A stretch of DNA of 64,000 nt. Source: Parabacteroides goldsteinii DSM 19448 = WAL 12034. Its GTDB lineage: Bacteria; Bacteroidota; Bacteroidia; Bacteroidales; Tannerellaceae. The notes under the pieces are model-generated. The model searched no databases. It saw only the letters and a program-made list of their open reading frames with translations, and was not told the origin of the DNA. Below, in pieces: positions 12,777 to 20,511 of this stretch. Position 1 is the stretch's first letter, and every line of letters starts with the position of its first letter. The position numbers and the translations under genes are program-made. The stretch covers positions 1 to 64,000 of the forward strand of contig NZ_KQ033912.1 in the NCBI RefSeq assembly GCF_000969835.1, in the 5' to 3' direction.

Positions 12777-13109
12777 ATGGAAGCTGATAAAGTCGATAAA
12801 TTCCTTCTGGCTAATGAGAGTAAATTTCCGGATTACGAAATTCCCATCCATAAGCTGCTCAATCTCCCCCCGGAGAAAGAGACTCTTTTAGAAGACACCC
12901 ATTTCAGAAGTCCGGGAAAAATACTACTTCTCTCCATTTTCCTCGGTGTGACCGGTTTGGACCGTTTCCTGATCGGGAACATAGGCAAAGGCTTTGGCAA
13001 ACTTCTGACCGGCGGCGGCCTCGGGATATGGTATATTGTCGATTGGTTCCTGATCACCGGGGCGACCAAGCGATATAATATGAATAAGTTGATGACGATC
13101 CTATCATAA
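12777..13109 (+). CDS. TM2 domain membrane protein (copy 2)
   Basis: A 110-residue paralogue of the protein at 11999-12340, with the same layout: a 50-residue soluble head, then two membrane helices around the turn GVTGLDRFLIGNIGKGFGK. The head is diverged but keeps the VDKFLLANESKFPDY/IPI pattern seen in copy 1, which argues for an old tandem duplication now interrupted by the DUF2752 gene. Confidence 0.83.
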   Translation: MEADKVDKFLLANESKFPDYEIPIHKLLNLPPEKETLLEDTHFRSPGKILLLSIFLGVTGLDRFLIGNIGKGFGKLLTGGGLGIWYIVDWFLITGATKRYNMNKLMTILS

Positions 13110-13166
13110 GTCAACCCAATATTTTGTATATTGCCACTGTATTAATATTAATAAAAACAATTATAT

Positions 13167-13805
13167 ATGGAAACTACACAAGATCCGATAGATCGGCTTT
13201 CTCAATCAATGATGGACCATTCGATATGCCGCAGAGCAATATTAATATATACGCTACTGACCGGGTACTCGCTTTTCGACTCTATCCAGACTAAAAAGAA
13301 TTATACGAAATGCAACATCACGTATAAAGACGCAGAGTTCATCTCTGACCGGTTCGGAGAAATAACAGGTATAGATATTGCTCCTGAAAAATTTCTGCAC
13401 GATAAAAACCAGCTGGCCGACGAATTGCTTGACGATTATCAGGAATATCAGTCTTTACTGGCAAACTACGACGAGAATACGCGCTCCATGGTTATAGCGT
13501 TTTACCAGTTTTTGTTTTATTATCGCAAATTGCCCCATGAAGTAATCCTGGCTTTAGAAATTGCTTTGTCTGCATTTCTGAAATATGTATCCGGAAATAT
13601 CAATAAAAAGGAATTAAAAAAACAGATTATCAACTTCGATATTCTCAATCAAAAAACTATCAAAGTAGACTCTATGTATGTACGTCACAATTTCGTCTGC
13701 ATGGAAAAAGACTTCAACGACATCTGCCTCAAGAAAGCAAACAGGATACTGAAACAGGCAGGCAAAGCCCCACTGAGCAAGTATACAATAGATGTCAGCA
13801 TATAA
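13167..13805 (+). CDS. Hypothetical protein, 212 residues
   Basis: Not recognised. It is a mostly helical, soluble protein with no signal peptide and no obvious catalytic motif. Codon use is like its neighbours, and the sense of the frame is clear over its whole length. It follows the TM2 copy 2 gene by 57 bp in the same direction and could be the last gene of that cluster. The spacer contains an AT-rich start but no perfect TAnnTTTG box. Confidence 0.6.
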   Translation: METTQDPIDRLSQSMMDHSICRRAILIYTLLTGYSLFDSIQTKKNYTKCNITYKDAEFISDRFGEITGIDIAPEKFLHDKNQLADELLDDYQEYQSLLANYDENTRSMVIAFYQFLFYYRKLPHEVILALEIALSAFLKYVSGNINKKELKKQIINFDILNQKTIKVDSMYVRHNFVCMEKDFNDICLKKANRILKQAGKAPLSKYTIDVSI

Positions 13806-13813
13806 GACACTAC

Positions 13814-13853
13814 CGTAAAAAAATAGAGGTAAAGCCTAAGCCTTACCTCTATT
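13814..13853 (-). terminator. pfp terminator
   Basis: A perfect 11-bp stem (13822-13832 with 13843-13853, AATAGAGGTAA) with a 10-nt loop is followed on the minus strand by seven T. It lies 23 nt after the pfp stop codon. It may also end the convergent transcript on the plus strand, though that side has a poorer T tract. Confidence 0.88.
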
Positions 13854-13876
13854 ATATAATATATGATCTCTCTATC

Positions 13877-15523
13877 TTATTTTGCCTGTTCCAACTGCAA
13901 TGTCTTAGTCGGTTCGTCGCAAACTTCTGTCGGACCGAAGTACTGGATCGGACCCGGATAAACGTAGCTGGTAGTCAATGCCCATTCGTCGCGGTTAGCA
14001 GCGAATTTCTTGAAAGGAGCACCATCCAGTTTAACCAACGCTTTCTGGATAACCGGCTTCATTTCGCCATGACGTTTTTCCATGTTCATCATCATTGTTA
14101 CAGGGATACCACCGGCAATCCACTTTTCAGCAGGAGCAGTCGTATTACGTACAGATGACATATAACCGGTCTTACCTGCTGCGATCAGGCAAGAAGCAGT
14201 GTAACCTAATGAATAGCAATAGTCTGCATCGTAGTTAGACGGAGCAGCGCAACGTCCTTCATAACCGAAGAAGTGGTGCAATGCAGAGAATTTACCGTTG
14301 TATTTACCGGCTTTCTTCCATTCGTCCAATTTCTTGCCAACCATTTCAGACAGCAATTTTTCTGTTTCGATCAGAGAAACCTGAACGTTTCCGTGCGGGT
14401 CGCGGTCCAAAGACAACTGACGGGCAACGCCTTCCGGAAGAGAAGCATACAGGTCAGAGTTTTCTTTAGTCAGCTTGCTGATGATATAAGCACGCTGTTC
14501 GCTCTTCTTGATCATCTTGAATTCAGCATCGTGTTTAGCCAGGAAGTCGTTCAGTTCGGCGATCAGACGTTTCATAGCCGGAACGAATTCGATCAGACCT
14601 TCAGGGATCAGTACGGTACCGAAGTTTTGACCGTTTTCTGCACGTTTTGCAACGATTTCAGCAACATAAGTCACGATATCGTCCAAAGACATATTTTTAG
14701 CTTCCACTTCTTCTGAAACGATAGCGATGTTCGGCTGAGTCTGCAAAGCACATTCCAGTGCGATGTGAGATGCTGAACGGCCCATCAGTTTGATGAAGTG
14801 CCAGTATTTCTGAGCTGAGTTACAGTCACGTTGAATGTTACCGATAACTTCCGAGTAAACTTTACAAGCCGTATCGAAACCGAAAGAAGTTTCAATCTGT
14901 TCGTTCTTCAGGTCACCATCGATAGTCTTCGGACAACCGATAACCTGTACACCAGCGTTGATAGCTTTGTAATATTCAGCCAGTACGCAAGCATTTGTAT
15001 TAGAGTCGTCACCACCGATAATAACAAGTGCCTTGATGTCCAGTTCTTTCAGGATTTCCAGACCCTTGTCGAACTGTTCTTTTGTTTCCAGTTTAGTACG
15101 ACCTGAACCGATCATATCGAAACCGCCTGTATTACGATATTCGTCGATAATATCAGCAGTCAGTTCCATATATTTGTGATCGATCAGACCACCGGGACCC
15201 AGGATAAAGCCATACAGGCGGGAATCCTTGTTTGTAGCCTTCACACCGTCAAAGATACCGGCAATCACATTATGACCACCAGGAGCCTGACCACCGGAAA
15301 GGATTACACCAACATTGATAGCAGGCATTTCTTTCTTTTCGTTGCTCTTTTCAAAAGTAACGATCGGCATTCCGTACGTGTTAGGGAATAATTTCTTGAT
15401 GTCTTCCTGATCGGCTACTGATTCTGTGTATTCACCATCTACGGCTTTTACAGCACCTTTCAATGCAGCGGGTACCTTAGGTTGGTAAGCTGCTCTTGCA
15501 ATTTGTAATGCGCTCTTTGTCAT
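13877..15523 (-). CDS. pfp: Pyrophosphate-dependent phosphofructokinase
   Basis: This 548-residue enzyme interconverts fructose 6-phosphate and fructose 1,6-bisphosphate using PPi. It is a long-form (plant beta-like) PFP. The Gly-rich phosphate-binding loop is [11 protein letters not shown] (75-85). The PPi-type signature GGDDSNT is at 170-176, where Asp in the second GGDD position replaces the Gly of ATP enzymes. The catalytic PKTIDGDL motif is at 198-205. The final 80 residues carry the MMNMEKRHG substrate-binding segment. Bacteroidales use such reversible enzymes in glycolysis. It is monocistronic with its own promoter and terminator. Confidence 0.94.
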   Translation of the reverse strand: MTKSALQIARAAYQPKVPAALKGAVKAVDGEYTESVADQEDIKKLFPNTYGMPIVTFEKSNEKKEMPAINVGVILSGGQAPGGHNVIAGIFDGVKATNKDSRLYGFILGPGGLIDHKYMELTADIIDEYRNTGGFDMIGSGRTKLETKEQFDKGLEILKELDIKALVIIGGDDSNTNACVLAEYYKAINAGVQVIGCPKTIDGDLKNEQIETSFGFDTACKVYSEVIGNIQRDCNSAQKYWHFIKLMGRSASHIALECALQTQPNIAIVSEEVEAKNMSLDDIVTYVAEIVAKRAENGQNFGTVLIPEGLIEFVPAMKRLIAELNDFLAKHDAEFKMIKKSEQRAYIISKLTKENSDLYASLPEGVARQLSLDRDPHGNVQVSLIETEKLLSEMVGKKLDEWKKAGKYNGKFSALHHFFGYEGRCAAPSNYDADYCYSLGYTASCLIAAGKTGYMSSVRNTTAPAEKWIAGGIPVTMMMNMEKRHGEMKPVIQKALVKLDGAPFKKFAANRDEWALTTSYVYPGPIQYFGPTEVCDEPTKTLQLEQAK

Positions 15524-15573
15524 TTCTTAATCTGATTTATATAGATATTATCTGATTCTTATCTAAAGCGGTG

Positions 15574-15581
15574 CAAATATA
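15574..15581 (-). promoter_or_regulatory. pfp promoter, -7 box
   Basis: The complement of 15574-15581 reads TATATTTG, a perfect box, 51 bp before the pfp start codon. Confidence 0.65.
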
Positions 15582-15631
15582 GAAATATTTCTTTATTCCT
15601 GAAAGCGGAAATAGGCCGCATTTTATATTTC

Positions 15632-16525
15632 TTAGATAAATACTCCAGGATCAAATTCTCCACCTAACCCTAACTTTTTCAATCGTGACCTAATAGCACC
15701 TTGTGTCCGTTCAAACAAACCTGCTAACTCATCAATTGCATATCCATCTTCATAAAGCTTTTTCAACGCATTATCAGCTTCTGCATCCCAAGGTAGATAT
15801 GCCTTAGGATTCTCCTTCTGCTTTTCTGCAATCGTATAACTTTTTTCTTTGATAGAAGATTTACAATAATTGTTCCAATTCATTACCTTTCTTATTTTGC
15901 TCACAACAGAAGCAAACCTATCAAAAGGTTCAATCCAAACAGGAATATCTTCATTGATCCATCCCATCACCTGAATAATTTTATCATGAATATCTTCAAC
16001 TCTATTTATATTCCAACAAATAGACTCGTTATGGAAAATCCTATTCCTAAAACTCCTCAAAGAGTTTAATGGAGCTGAAACATTTCGTCTTTGTCGTAAA
16101 TGTTTCGGAAGATAAGGGAAAGCACGACGAAGATCTTTCCACAATATACGCTCATATTCACTATTTAGTAACGACACCCAAAAACCTAATGTAAGCTCTG
16201 CAATAACCTTCGACGCTGTTATCGTCTCATTACGTCCCGCAATCTGTTTTTGTGCCTGAGTAATATATCTGTTTAACCCAATAAGTCCCGGTGTTGTAGG
16301 AAATATGGCATACCAATCTTCTCTTCCTGCCATTGTTTGCAATTCTCTACTTAATGCATTCCTCAAAGCGACTTCAAACGTGGAAAGCGAAACATAGAAA
16401 GCCTCAGCCAACTCAACATTGCATTGATAATGCAAAATTGCTTTCTGTTCATTCTGATGAGCTTTGAAATACCTTTCCATTCTCTTGTTAGAAAAAACTT
16501 TTTCAAAAAATTGTTTGTTATACAT
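15632..16525 (-). CDS. Abi_2 (AbiD/AbiF-like) HEPN-domain protein
   Basis: A 297-residue protein of the Abi_2 family, whose members abort phage infection. The HEPN ribonuclease signature R-N-x3-H is present as RNRIFHNE (Arg160, His165), so it is expected to cut RNA when active (inference from the family). A separate C-terminal module (about 245-290, LPWDAEADNALKKLYEDGY then GAIRSRLKKLGL) resembles a Myb/SANT-like helix-turn-helix also found at the ends of other Bacteroidetes proteins. It stands alone, without a protein antitoxin. The 160-nt leader forms two hairpins that could be a regulatory RNA. It lies in a decayed accessory stretch, suggesting acquisition by transfer. Confidence 0.8.
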   Translation of the reverse strand: MYNKQFFEKVFSNKRMERYFKAHQNEQKAILHYQCNVELAEAFYVSLSTFEVALRNALSRELQTMAGREDWYAIFPTTPGLIGLNRYITQAQKQIAGRNETITASKVIAELTLGFWVSLLNSEYERILWKDLRRAFPYLPKHLRQRRNVSAPLNSLRSFRNRIFHNESICWNINRVEDIHDKIIQVMGWINEDIPVWIEPFDRFASVVSKIRKVMNWNNYCKSSIKEKSYTIAEKQKENPKAYLPWDAEADNALKKLYEDGYAIDELAGLFERTQGAIRSRLKKLGLGGEFDPGVFI

Positions 16526-16536
16526 AGTAATAAGGT

Positions 16537-16544
16537 TATCTTTG
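16537..16544 (+). promoter_or_regulatory. Plus-strand promoter overlapping the abi 5' end
   Basis: TATCTTTG at 16537-16544 is preceded by TTTG at 16514-16517 with 19 bp between them, a perfect promoter. It points away from the abi gene, into the spacer. No plus-strand gene follows, but a hairpin plus T8 ends only 65 nt downstream. Confidence 0.6.
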
Positions 16545-16548
16545 CAGT

Positions 16549-16607
16549 GCAGTCCCGGTAATTCCTCTCCCAGATATTAGATGCTGGTGAAGAATCCGGT
16601 TTTTTTT
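16549..16607 (+). ncRNA. Candidate short RNA with terminator hairpin
   Basis: From the promoter at 16537 a transcript of about 58 nt would begin near 16550 and end in eight T (16600-16607). It would fold into one imperfect hairpin: CCGG 16555-16558 with 16596-16599, ATTC with GAAT, and CCAG with CTGG around the loop. Its direction is opposite to the neighbouring HEPN gene. It is predicted only from promoter, hairpin and T tract. It could also be a terminator without a product. Confidence 0.4.
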
Positions 16608-16737
16608 ATGCACATACATTCAGTTAATAAACTCCATAAAGAAATATCTACTAACTTTTTACTACATAGTAAAGTTTTGGTAGATTTCAATACGGCAAAG
16701 ATAAAGTTTAAAACCAAGTAAAACAAGGATTAAGGTT

Positions 16738-16866
16738 TCATTTTAAGTTGTCCTCGAAGAAAACCGCCAATTTGTCGAAAGGGATTACATCCATGCAGTC
16801 ATAGAGATCAGTATGATTTGCTCCCGGAATAATCATTAGTTCTTTGTTGACAGGCGTACAAGTAAA
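16738..16866 (-). pseudogene. C-terminal fragment of an alpha/beta hydrolase
   Basis: About 41 codons in one frame end at a stop and encode an end typical of dienelactone-type alpha/beta hydrolases: KELMIIPGANHTDLYD, with the catalytic His in GANHTDLYD, then IPFDKLAVFFEDNLK. The frame is closed just upstream by the stop codon of the DUF1349 gene, so the first 250 or so residues are gone. It is a deletion remnant, not a functional gene. Confidence 0.75.
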
Positions 16867-17529
16867 TTATTCCGCATTCTTCTTCAACCACTCCAACCGG
16901 CGCATATCGGGCAGGTGCTTTACTTCAAAGTGTTCAAACTTCGCATTGAAGCCGTTCCCGTCGGGGCAGGCAGCCATAAAACCGACCTTTACCGGAATAT
17001 TATCCTGCAACCAGGCGTTACGCATCATCGTGTATGTTTTATCGTCGAACGAATAGAATATTTCTACCGCATCCAGGCGTCTGACTGCTTTGATCCAGAT
17101 ATACGGGACAGGCTTATCCAGCGAGATCACACTCCAGTCGCTCGTTTTATGGGTAACGACAGTGCTCAGATTGAATTTACCGTCTACAAATTCGATACCC
17201 GCCTTGATATAATTCTCATGGTCGATACGGAGCATCAGTCCGGCCTGGTCGAAACGTGCTTTATACTCGCCTGTCACCTTCACTTTTACTTCAAACTCGC
17301 CGCCGTAAGTGGCATAATAAAAAGGTGCATCATCGACCGTAAACCCATAATGGGAGATACGCCAGTAATCGCTTTGCGGAGTGACAAACATGGATAATGC
17401 CTTATCATTTATCTCCCACTTTGCCGGTTCATTGAACCATTGCATCTTTTCCAACGTCTGTGCAGACGTCATTTGTATCGACAGGAAAGCCAGTGCTCCC
17501 AAAATCATTTTCTTCATTATTTTCTTCAA
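16867..17529 (-). CDS. DUF1349 family secreted protein
   Basis: A 220-residue protein with a signal peptide (about 1-24, ending MTSAQ) and a beta-sandwich of the DUF1349 / concanavalin A-like type. Recognisable segments are YYATYGGEFEVKVKVTG, the DQAGLMLRIDHENYIKAGIEF core and WIKAVRRLDAVEIFYSFD. Such domains often bind or cleave carbohydrate, but many have no assigned activity. It is transcribed alone from a TATCTTTG promoter. Its stop codon directly abuts the hydrolase fragment, so a deletion probably joined them. Confidence 0.82.
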   Translation of the reverse strand: MKKIMKKMILGALAFLSIQMTSAQTLEKMQWFNEPAKWEINDKALSMFVTPQSDYWRISHYGFTVDDAPFYYATYGGEFEVKVKVTGEYKARFDQAGLMLRIDHENYIKAGIEFVDGKFNLSTVVTHKTSDWSVISLDKPVPYIWIKAVRRLDAVEIFYSFDDKTYTMMRNAWLQDNIPVKVGFMAACPDGNGFNAKFEHFEVKHLPDMRRLEWLKKNAE

Positions 17530-17611
17530 TTATAAATTGGTCGGATTATATAAGTCAGTCCTTATTATTGTCTGCTCTAGCTATTTAAGACCACTTGATA
17601 AATGTCTCATG

Positions 17612-17619
17612 CAAAGATA
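17612..17619 (-). promoter_or_regulatory. DUF1349 gene promoter, -7 box
   Basis: The complement of 17612-17619 is TATCTTTG, 83 bp before the start codon at 17529. Confidence 0.6.
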
Positions 17620-17641
17620 TTGAGATTTATTGAAAAACCGC

Positions 17642-18400
17642 CTAGAAATCTTTCAATATCCCCATCATAGCTGTTCTCCGTTTATACGCCTGACGGAAAA
17701 CATCCACAAGGAGGCGGACTTCCTGCTCTCCTCCTTTCAGCTTCAGCATTTCTTTCAGTGCTTTTGCCACGTATTCATAATGCGATCGGTCTGTATTCTT
17801 TTCGGCATAAACCTGAACATGTGAACTAAAACGCTCCAACAAATCTTCCGGTTCTCCCATATCCACTGCCGGACGGTGAGGATAGAAAACACCTTTCCAC
17901 TTCCTGACAATAATCCGTATCAAGGCTCTCTGTATTCCGATCAGGAATAAATTGCTGTTTCAAAGCATTCCTGAAATCAACATGATGAACAGCGTATTCC
18001 GATAAAAACGACATTAATTGCTTCTTATCTGCGATAGCAAGTATCTCGTCGATTTCAGCCTTGACTGTCTCAGAAGAAAAGCCACTGTTCTTACTCTCCG
18101 TCTCTTCTGCCTGGATAAAATATTTTTCCGTCTTTTTCCTTTCTCTGATCGTTAACAATGTGGCAACCACATGCTTACACATATCTCCTTCATAAGGACA
18201 ATCACAGATATAATCCATGACCTTATCATCTTCAAGGGTTACTTCCACTGTATAATCCTCAGTACCCAGAACAGTTGCAACCCATTCCTCGGGAGAATCT
18301 TCTTCCAGATTTCTCACTGCTCCCTGCCTATAATAAGATATACCGCGCTCCCCCATATCTGAGGAAGCGCATAATTTTCAAAATTCGATAGTGTTATCAT
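17642..18400 (-). pseudogene. SWIM zinc-finger protein gene, broken
   Basis: The original start is visible at 18400 (MITLSNFENYALPQI). A run of five G at about 18355 (three would keep the frame) then shifts reading. The next frame continues with ISYYRQGAVRNLEE and the SWIM zinc motif CDCPYEGDMCKHVVA, through the NALKQQF region, and stops at 17826. The C-terminal part (SHYEYVAKALKEMLKL, then FRQAYKRRTAMMGILKDF) is in a third frame ending at 17642. Full-length SWIM proteins of this group are several hundred residues longer in the middle, so a large internal deletion plus at least two frameshifts have inactivated it. A TACTTTTG promoter remains (complement 18422-18429). Confidence 0.8.
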
Positions 18401-18421
18401 GATGCTCGTTTTGCAAGAATA

Positions 18422-18429
18422 CAAAAGTA
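18422..18429 (-). promoter_or_regulatory. Relic promoter of the SWIM gene
   Basis: The complement of 18422-18429 is TACTTTTG, 21 bp before the original SWIM start codon at 18400. The promoter is intact although the gene is not. Confidence 0.55.
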
Positions 18430-18518
18430 CATGATTCCAGGAAGAAACGGTAATGTTCACGTGCAAAAGATAAAATTATCACCGGGATAGTTTCATTTAT
18501 CCCTTATATTACTTGCTT

Positions 18519-18703
18519 TTACCTCGGAGATGTATTATCTTTGGAAGGCAGGTAAGTTGTTGCCGACGCTGTCGGCAAAATAAATGACAGTGTCGGCAAA
18601 GTTTTCGACAGTGTCAACAATATTGCCGACAACGTCGACAACAACTTACATAAGCAGAAAAGTAAGATTCGGACGCACCTTGTCAAAGATACATCCGAGG
18701 TAA
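18519..18703. repeat. Inverted-repeat-flanked element carrying palindrome array 2
   Basis: The left arm 18519-18543 and the right arm 18684-18703 are inverted copies: TTACCTCGGA, then TGTA, then TCTTTG on reading inward, differing by two small insertions in the left arm. Each arm ends in a perfect TATCTTTG box pointing inward (18536-18543 plus, complement 18684-18691 minus), so convergent transcription across the array is possible. The remaining parts of the 18401-18736 gap show no gene. Confidence 0.65.
18565..18636. repeat. Palindrome array 2: four GACnnnGTC units, exact 21 bp period
   Basis: GACGCTGTC (18565), GACAGTGTC (18586), GACAGTGTC (18607) and GACAACGTC (18628) repeat every 21 bp exactly. 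Best units extend to TTGCCGAC...GTCGGCAA. Between units the bases change, while the dyad is kept. The period is two turns of B-DNA. The layout equals arrays 1 and 3 although the sequence differs. Confidence 0.8.
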
Positions 18704-18736
18704 TAATAATTATACCAGTATTAAAATTAAACTACC

Positions 18737-19342
18737 ATGGGAAGAATTAAATTCGGAGTATACAAGGCACCAAACACCAGCGGCAAGGAGCAACAGTCTT
18801 GTGCCCGCCTTATATCCAAAGGCACGATGCGGATGGAAGATATTTGCGAATACCTCTCGGATTCGTGTTCGCTAACTTCGGCCGATGTGAAAGGGGCGAT
18901 AGAGGCGCTGACCACCTATATCGGACGGAACTTATCGAACGGCTATTGTGTGGAACTGGAGGGATTAGGGCACTTCTCCCCTGCCCTCAAGACGTTACAG
19001 AAAACGGATGAGAAGGGCAAAACCGTCTTCTTTGCCAGGGCGGACGGAGTAAACTTCCGCTGCGCCAAACGATTGAGGGAACTGGTCAACAAGGACCGCC
19101 CACTGAAAATAAAAAGAGAGAATGTCACCTCTAATGAACTGACGGACAGGAAAAATAAGATGCTTAAATTCCTGCAAAACAATCCGTATATCAATCTGAC
19201 GGATTATGCAGGAATAAACCATTGCAGCCGCTACCGGGCAACTGAAGACATGAAACTGTTTGTAAAAGACGGCATAGTGATCAAGATGGGATACAGGACG
19301 CACAGGGTTTATTCGCTGCCACCCAAAGAAGAGGAAGAATAA
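18737..19342 (+). CDS. HU-like DNA-binding protein with C-terminal extension
   Basis: A 201-residue protein. Residues 1-125 have the pattern of the Bacteroidetes HU-related domain: MGRIKFGVYKAPN start, helices around LTSADVKGAIEALTTYI, and the arm-forming segment VELEGLGHFSPAL followed by VNFRCAKRLRELV. Residues 130-190 form a helix-turn-helix-like tail (FLQNNPYINLTDYAGINHC). Such proteins bind and bend DNA and are common near mobile or surface loci. It is the first gene after palindrome array 2 and would be transcribed from the plus-strand box there, 190 bp upstream. Whether it binds that array is an open question. Confidence 0.8.
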   Translation: MGRIKFGVYKAPNTSGKEQQSCARLISKGTMRMEDICEYLSDSCSLTSADVKGAIEALTTYIGRNLSNGYCVELEGLGHFSPALKTLQKTDEKGKTVFFARADGVNFRCAKRLRELVNKDRPLKIKRENVTSNELTDRKNKMLKFLQNNPYINLTDYAGINHCSRYRATEDMKLFVKDGIVIKMGYRTHRVYSLPPKEEEE

Positions 19343-19394
19343 TAAGAGTATCCAGACTACATGTGAGCATTGGGAAACTTCCGAAAAAAAGATA

Positions 19395-19402
19395 TATCTT
19401 TG
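19395..19402 (+). promoter_or_regulatory. Promoter of the DUF3791-DUF3990 operon, -7 box
   Basis: TATCTTTG at 19395-19402 lies 31 bp before the first start codon of the three-gene operon. Confidence 0.65.
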
Positions 19403-19433
19403 TACTTGATGTAACTTAAAAACAGCAAGGAAG

Positions 19434-19667
19434 ATGAAAAATACAGATTCGGAGCTTAAAAACAAGATAGAATACATTATCGCCGTAATAAGCGAGTTTG
19501 CCGCAGCCCATTCGCTCAATACATCGCAGGCTTATCGCTATCTGGAAAGGTTTAAAGGCATTGACTTTGTAAACCGTTTCTACAATGTGGAACATACGCT
19601 TTCGTTTGAAGACGTAGTAGAAGACCTTACGGCCTATTGCCACAGGAAAGGAGGGGCGTTGGTATGA
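19434..19667 (+). CDS. DUF3791 family protein (first copy)
   Basis: A 77-residue, all-helical protein of the DUF3791 type: IEYIIAVISEFAAAHSLNT, then QAYRYLERFKGIDFVNRFY and VEDLTAYCHRKGG. The family is small, cytoplasmic and usually encoded next to DUF3990. It starts the operon and its stop overlaps the next start (ATGA). By position it is a candidate antitoxin (inference). Confidence 0.82.
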   Translation: MKNTDSELKNKIEYIIAVISEFAAAHSLNTSQAYRYLERFKGIDFVNRFYNVEHTLSFEDVVEDLTAYCHRKGGALV

Positions 19668-20152
19668 TACTATATCACGGTTCTAATATTAATATAACAG
19701 AAATAGACCTTGGGATATCTAAGGTGGGAAAAGACTTCGGTTGCGGTTTTTACCTTTCGGCGGACAAAGCGCAGGCTCTGGAATTGGCCGAAAGAAAGAC
19801 CGAGCAGTTAGGAGTAGGTACCCCAACACTAAATACATATAGATTTGATGAGAGTTGCCTTCAGAACTCCAGCTTATCAGTACTGGAGTTTCAGGAATAT
19901 AGCAAGGAATGGGCTGAGTTTGTATTGATGAACCGCCGTAACCGTACACGTGTGTCATCGCACTGTTATGATATTGTAATCGGTCCCATAGCCAATGATG
20001 CGGTGGGTTATCAGATACGCCGCTTTACTTCCGGACTGATAGATATGAATAAATTCCTGGACGAACTGAAATATATGAAAGGTGTGACCATACAGTATTT
20101 CTTCGGCACGGAGAGAGCTATTAAGTATCTGACAAAAACAAATACATTATGA
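19664..20152 (+). CDS. DUF3990 family protein, ADP-ribosyltransferase-like
   Basis: A 162-residue protein of the DUF3990 family. The N-terminus ILYHGSNINI and the segment KDFGCGFYLSADKAQALELA match the H and Y positions of ADP-ribosyltransferase-fold proteins. From this resemblance it may modify a target with NAD+, but no activity has been shown here. ATG 19664 is chosen because it begins the conserved YHGS block and overlaps the upstream stop by 4 bp. Both flanking genes are DUF3791, which makes a toxin between two candidate antitoxins plausible. Confidence 0.8.
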   Translation: MILYHGSNINITEIDLGISKVGKDFGCGFYLSADKAQALELAERKTEQLGVGTPTLNTYRFDESCLQNSSLSVLEFQEYSKEWAEFVLMNRRNRTRVSSHCYDIVIGPIANDAVGYQIRRFTSGLIDMNKFLDELKYMKGVTIQYFFGTERAIKYLTKTNTL

Positions 20153-20367
20153 CCAAAGAGACATTTATGATAGAGGAGATTTCTAAGGAAATCGTCTGGC
20201 TGCTGATACAAGAACACCAGATGGATATGGATGAGGCACTCCGCGCACTCTATACTTCAGATACATACGCACGGCTTATCAACCTTAACACGGGACTCTA
20301 CAGCCAAAGTACGGCTTATGTATATGAGTATCTTGAAAGAGAATTGGCTACAGGAAAAGTAGCCTGA
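20149..20367 (+). CDS. DUF3791 family protein (second copy)
   Basis: A 72-residue DUF3791 protein (IEEISKEIVWLLIQEHQMD, then ALRALYTSDTYARLINLNT and YVYEYLERELATG). It is only distantly similar to the copy at 19434-19667, so the two are not a recent duplication. Its start overlaps the DUF3990 stop by 4 bp (ATGA). The paired arrangement suggests each copy covers a different task, or that one is a relic. Confidence 0.8.
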   Translation: MTKETFMIEEISKEIVWLLIQEHQMDMDEALRALYTSDTYARLINLNTGLYSQSTAYVYEYLERELATGKVA

Positions 20368-20406
20368 TTACCATCTCTTTCCCGTATAGGAAGGTCATAA
20401 TAAAGA

Positions 20407-20434
20407 GGCGTGTGGTATTCCCATATCACACGCC
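20407..20434. terminator. Convergent terminator after the GH92 operon
   Basis: A perfect 8-bp stem (20407-20414 with 20427-20434, GGCGTGTG) with a partly paired loop is followed on the minus strand by CTCTTTATTA. It lies between two convergent units. Confidence 0.6.
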
Positions 20435-20511
20435 CCAGCCCCTCACCTAAAGGGGAAAAAACTCTCTCATCGTTAATTGAAATAATATGTGTATATTGAA
20501 AAACCATCTGC

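Larger units (their letters stand above)
16526..16690 (-). promoter_or_regulatory. Structured leader of the HEPN/Abi gene
   Basis: A minus-strand TATCTTTG box (complement 16696-16703) would start the abi transcript near 16689, leaving a 160-nt leader. It holds two hairpins. The first spans 16647-16684 (outer stem TCTAC/GTAGA, inner near-perfect AACTTTACTA arm) followed by a T-rich stretch. The second spans 16555-16599. The leader could be an RNA regulator or RNA antitoxin of the toxin-like gene. This is inference from position and folding. The rest of the 341-bp gap holds only the fragment at 16738-16866. Confidence 0.45.

Noticed and set aside
18565..18636. CRISPR or coding tandem repeat
   Set aside because: The 21-bp period could suit a 7-residue repeat, but no open frame with a start covers it on either strand, and the dyads rather than codons are conserved.
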